Source of the DNA: Mucilaginibacter terrae
GTDB taxonomy: Bacteria > Bacteroidota > Bacteroidia > Sphingobacteriales > Sphingobacteriaceae
DNA: 64,000 bases
Direction: 5' to 3'
Assembly: GCF_031951985.1 (NCBI RefSeq)
Contig: NZ_JAVLVU010000001.1
Span: 1,178,001-1,242,000 of the forward strand
In this document: in pieces, positions 61,560 through 64,000 of the stretch
How positions within the stretch are numbered: the stretch's first letter is position 1
Layout: the number at the start of each line of letters is the position of its first letter
Program-made: the position numbers and the translations under genes
Notes under the pieces: generated by a model
The model's input: the letters and a program-made list of their open reading frames with translations, nothing else
Told to the model about the DNA's origin: nothing
The model's database searches: none

Positions 61560-63131
61560 ATGAAGAATATTAAATATACCACCACCATCATATTAGCAGG
61601 TCTGTTTACCATTACCGGCAGCGGCTGCAAAAAATTTATAGAGTTAAGCCCTGTTGACAACCGGGTTAGCGAAAACTTTTACAAAACCGAAAAAGACGCC
61701 AATGAGGCACTAAACAGTGTTTACGATGCCTTGCAGTGGCATACCAACGCTGGCGGCGGCGGCTTTAGCCCCGACCCTATGATGGCCGACATTGCATCGG
61801 ACGATTCGTATGCAGGCGGCGCAAGCCGGTCCGATTCGCCCGATATGATCCAAATTGATCAACAAAAAATTGCGCCTACCAACTCGTTAACCCGCGTTTA
61901 CTGGGGCAACCACTACACCGGTATTTACCGCGCAAACCTGCTGCTGCAAAAGCTGCCCGATATTAATATGCCGGCCGCTGCAAAAGCTAAAATTGCTGCA
62001 GAGTGTAAGTTTTTAAGAGCTTTCTTTTATTTTGATCTGGCTAAATGGTTTGGCAATATCCCGCTGATAACCGCGCCACAAAGCCCGGGCGAGTACTGCG
62101 TAGTGAATGCCAGTCCGGCTCAAACTTTTAACCAGATAGCGCAAGACCTGGTTGAAGCCATGCCGGTATTAGATAAATCAGATTTACGCACCAGCAAGGC
62201 ACACGCCACACGCTGGTCGGCCATTGGCTTATTGGGCCGTGTTTACCTGTTTTACAAAGGCGTTTATAAAGCCGAATTACAAGCAGATGGCACTGCAGTT
62301 AATGGCCCTTACGTGCTTACGCAACTGCAAGACCTCATTACCAACAGCGGCCATGATTTGTTAGGTGCTTATGCTGATAATTTTACCAAAGCCAACGAGT
62401 TTAGCAAAGAATCGGTTTGGGAAATATCTTACTCTAATGATAATCCCTGGTTCGACTGGAACTACATTCAGGGCGGCGAAGGCAACATGCAGCCGTTGAT
62501 GCAGGCACCACGTATTGAAGGCGACCCGCTTTACAGCACCGGCTGGAGCTTTGCTCCTGTTACGCAGGAATTGTACAACAGTTACGAAGCTAACGATCCA
62601 CGCCGCACGGCAACCATCATTAACATGGAAACTGATTTGAAAGGTAAGGTATCAGTTGGCTATCAGCACACAGGTTTCTTTAGCAAAAAGTATACTACCA
62701 CTGCCGAATACAGGCCAACAACCGGGCAGTATGAGTTAAACTGGGGCAATAACTACCGTTCTATTCGTTTTTCGGATGTATTACTGATGGCCGCCGAACT
62801 TGATTTCACCAACGGTGGCAGCCAGGCTCAAAACTACCTGAACCGGGTACGTAACCGCGTTAGCCTGGGCAGCAAAACCGTAACGTTGGCCGCCATTTAC
62901 CAGGAACGCCGTGCCGAACTGGCTTTAGAGGGCATCCGCTACTGGGACCTGCTTCGCCAGGGATTACCAGCCGCCGCCCAGGCCATTACTATAAGTGGTA
63001 AGAAAGGCCCCGGCTATACCGGCGACCAGGTTGATTACAATGTAACCTTTAACCAGGCCACCCGCGGACTGTTCCCTATTCCGCAAAGCGAGCTTGATCA
63101 ATGCTCGAGTGTGTTGAAACCTAATTTTTAA
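61560..63131 (+). CDS. SusD/RagB-family surface lipoprotein
   Basis: This is a 523-residue lipoprotein (signal MKNIKYTTTIILAGLFTITGSGC, lipobox Cys23) followed by the SusD start KKFIELSPVDNRVSENFYKTEKD. It has helical blocks (AAECKFLRAFFYFDLAKWFG, WSAIGLLGRVYLFYKGVYK) and a C-terminal RSIRFSDVLLMAAELDFTNG, then YQERRAELALEGIRYWDLLRQG. Unlike the SusD at 52663 it is intact. It forms the substrate-binding lid over the SusC encoded 13 bases upstream. The PKD lipoprotein gene follows after 23 bases, so this is a three-gene or longer glycan-uptake operon. Confidence 0.95.
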   Translation: MKNIKYTTTIILAGLFTITGSGCKKFIELSPVDNRVSENFYKTEKDANEALNSVYDALQWHTNAGGGGFSPDPMMADIASDDSYAGGASRSDSPDMIQIDQQKIAPTNSLTRVYWGNHYTGIYRANLLLQKLPDINMPAAAKAKIAAECKFLRAFFYFDLAKWFGNIPLITAPQSPGEYCVVNASPAQTFNQIAQDLVEAMPVLDKSDLRTSKAHATRWSAIGLLGRVYLFYKGVYKAELQADGTAVNGPYVLTQLQDLITNSGHDLLGAYADNFTKANEFSKESVWEISYSNDNPWFDWNYIQGGEGNMQPLMQAPRIEGDPLYSTGWSFAPVTQELYNSYEANDPRRTATIINMETDLKGKVSVGYQHTGFFSKKYTTTAEYRPTTGQYELNWGNNYRSIRFSDVLLMAAELDFTNGGSQAQNYLNRVRNRVSLGSKTVTLAAIYQERRAELALEGIRYWDLLRQGLPAAAQAITISGKKGPGYTGDQVDYNVTFNQATRGLFPIPQSELDQCSSVLKPNF

Positions 63132-63154
63132 CTCAATTTCAATTAAAAAGAAAG

Positions 63155-64000
63155 ATGAAGACCTTTTTATATAAACCGCTTGCAGCGCTGCTGCTTGTAC
63201 TCACTTGGATGGGCTGTAAGGTTGACGACCCGGAGCTTGGTCCGGCACCGCAAAGCACACAGGTAAAATTTAACGCAACACCAAGTGCGGCCAATGCCAA
63301 TATCATTACATTCAAAAACCAATCGGGACCAGTAACTAAAACCGTTTGGGATTTGGGTAACGGACAAACCGGCTCGGGCGAGGAAATTACCGGCTCGTAT
63401 CCTCTTGCAGGTACTTACACAGTAAAGCTCACCATTTATACCAGCGGTGGCTTTGCATCAAGCACTCAAACCGTAACCATTGCTACCACCAAGCCCGAAA
63501 TGCTTAACCGCCCTGATTATAACTTTTTAACAGGCGGCGGCAGTAACGTAGCAGGCAAAACCTGGGTTATTGAAAAAGCCGTATCGGGCCACTTAGGTGT
63601 TGGTCCGGCCACATCGCAAACCGCCGAGTGGTACAACGCAGCCCCTAACGAAAAGGCATCAGAGGGCTTTTATGATGATGAAATGGTGTTTACTTTGAGC
63701 AACAACTTAAAATACACTTACATCAACCACGGCAACACCTTTGCCAACGGTGCAAACGCAGCCGGTATTGGTGGTGCAACAGGTGGCGACGTTACCGTTA
63801 ATTACACCCCGCCCACCAATCTTAGCTGGAGCATAACCGAAGAGGGTGATAAAAAATATCTCACCATATCAAACAACGGCTTCATAGCTTATTACACCGG
63901 CGTATCAAAATACCAGATACTTACCTTGAGCGAAAACGAAATGTACCTGCGTGTGGCTGATAAAGCCAATGCGGCTAATGCCTGGTATTTGCGTTTAGCA
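63155..64000 (+). CDS. PKD-domain surface lipoprotein, 3'-truncated
   Basis: The frame is open from ATG 63155 to the last base of the window (282 codons), so the C-terminus lies outside. The signal peptide MKTFLYKPLAALLLVLTWMG ends in lipobox Cys21. Residues about 35-105 form a PKD-type domain (VKFNATPSAANANIITFKNQ, TVWDLGNGQTGSGEEI, YPLAGTYTVKLTIYTSGG). The part after about 125 (KTWVIEKAVSGHLGVGPATS, MVFTLSNNLKYTYINHG, YLTISNNGFIAYYTG) is a lipocalin-like beta-structure often found in surface glycan-binding proteins of SusCD operons. It begins 23 bases after susD and is very likely co-transcribed with it. Glycan binding at the surface is inferred. Confidence 0.85.
   Translation, partial: MKTFLYKPLAALLLVLTWMGCKVDDPELGPAPQSTQVKFNATPSAANANIITFKNQSGPVTKTVWDLGNGQTGSGEEITGSYPLAGTYTVKLTIYTSGGFASSTQTVTIATTKPEMLNRPDYNFLTGGGSNVAGKTWVIEKAVSGHLGVGPATSQTAEWYNAAPNEKASEGFYDDEMVFTLSNNLKYTYINHGNTFANGANAAGIGGATGGDVTVNYTPPTNLSWSITEEGDKKYLTISNNGFIAYYTGVSKYQILTLSENEMYLRVADKANAANAWYLRLA

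Noticed and set aside
1..64000. CRISPR array, tRNA/rRNA genes, insertion sequence or prophage
   Set aside because: No regularly spaced repeats, cloverleaf-type sequences, transposase/integrase motifs or phage structural genes were seen.

Overview
The window reads as chromosomal DNA of a Bacteroidota bacterium, most likely of the family Sphingobacteriaceae (Mucilaginibacter or Pedobacter type). The evidence is three SusC/SusD pairs, two further TonB-receptor-type outer-membrane proteins, a FecI/FecR-type sigma/anti-sigma pair, a LytS/LytTR two-component pair, a periplasmic beta-propeller/Y_Y_Y/LuxR sensor, many lipoproteins and secreted glycoside hydrolases, and promoter-like TAnnTTTG boxes. 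Shine-Dalgarno sequences are weak throughout. I see no rRNA, tRNA, CRISPR array, insertion sequence or prophage. Start codons were chosen mainly from signal peptides, because many upstream TTG/GTG extensions are spurious.

Layout. (1) 1-4075: the end of a phytate-linked locus, with a truncated TonB receptor, a beta-helix lipoprotein and a beta-propeller phytase, closed by a perfect 21-bp hairpin. (2) 4091-8917: a GH115 alpha-glucuronidase and a LytS/LytTR pair. (3) 9174-17360: an outer-membrane receptor, a secreted ankyrin protein, a DUF2271 protein, a PepSY/flavodoxin/FNR membrane reductase and, convergent to these, an ApbE flavin transferase. Together they look like an extracytoplasmic flavin electron-transfer module. 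(4) 17444-27157: sugar and general metabolism: UxaE, a NagB/PIG-L fusion, a cytochrome c-like lipoprotein, GH130, a clan GH-A hydrolase, an APC permease, an atypical NodB-fold protein and a single-domain response regulator. (5) 27172-29237: topB, translationally coupled to a small unknown gene.

(6) 29314-33040: a compact copper operon with its own promoter and terminator: a Cys-rich secreted protein, an HMA-DUF3347 protein, and a multicopper oxidase carrying a C-terminal beta-barrel-like extension. (7) 33178-43127: a sigma factor, FecR, SusC with an STN domain, SusD, a large metzincin-like protease and a second DUF3347 protein, all on the minus strand. (8) 43331-49247: a PIF1-like helicase with an HRDC domain, a REPIN-like paired hairpin, three little-known membrane or secreted proteins and a YegD-type Hsp70. 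(9) 49458-64000: two neighbouring SusCD loci on either side of a LuxR-type sensor-regulator on the opposite strand. The SusD of the first is broken by a 1-nt frameshift. The second ends in a PKD lipoprotein that runs off the window.

The strongest leads are the flavin cassette, the copper operon with its oxidase/barrel fusion and the DUF3347 paralogue in the neighbouring FecIR operon, the paired-hairpin repeat, and the frameshifted SusD. These rest on motif reading by eye. No database search was possible.
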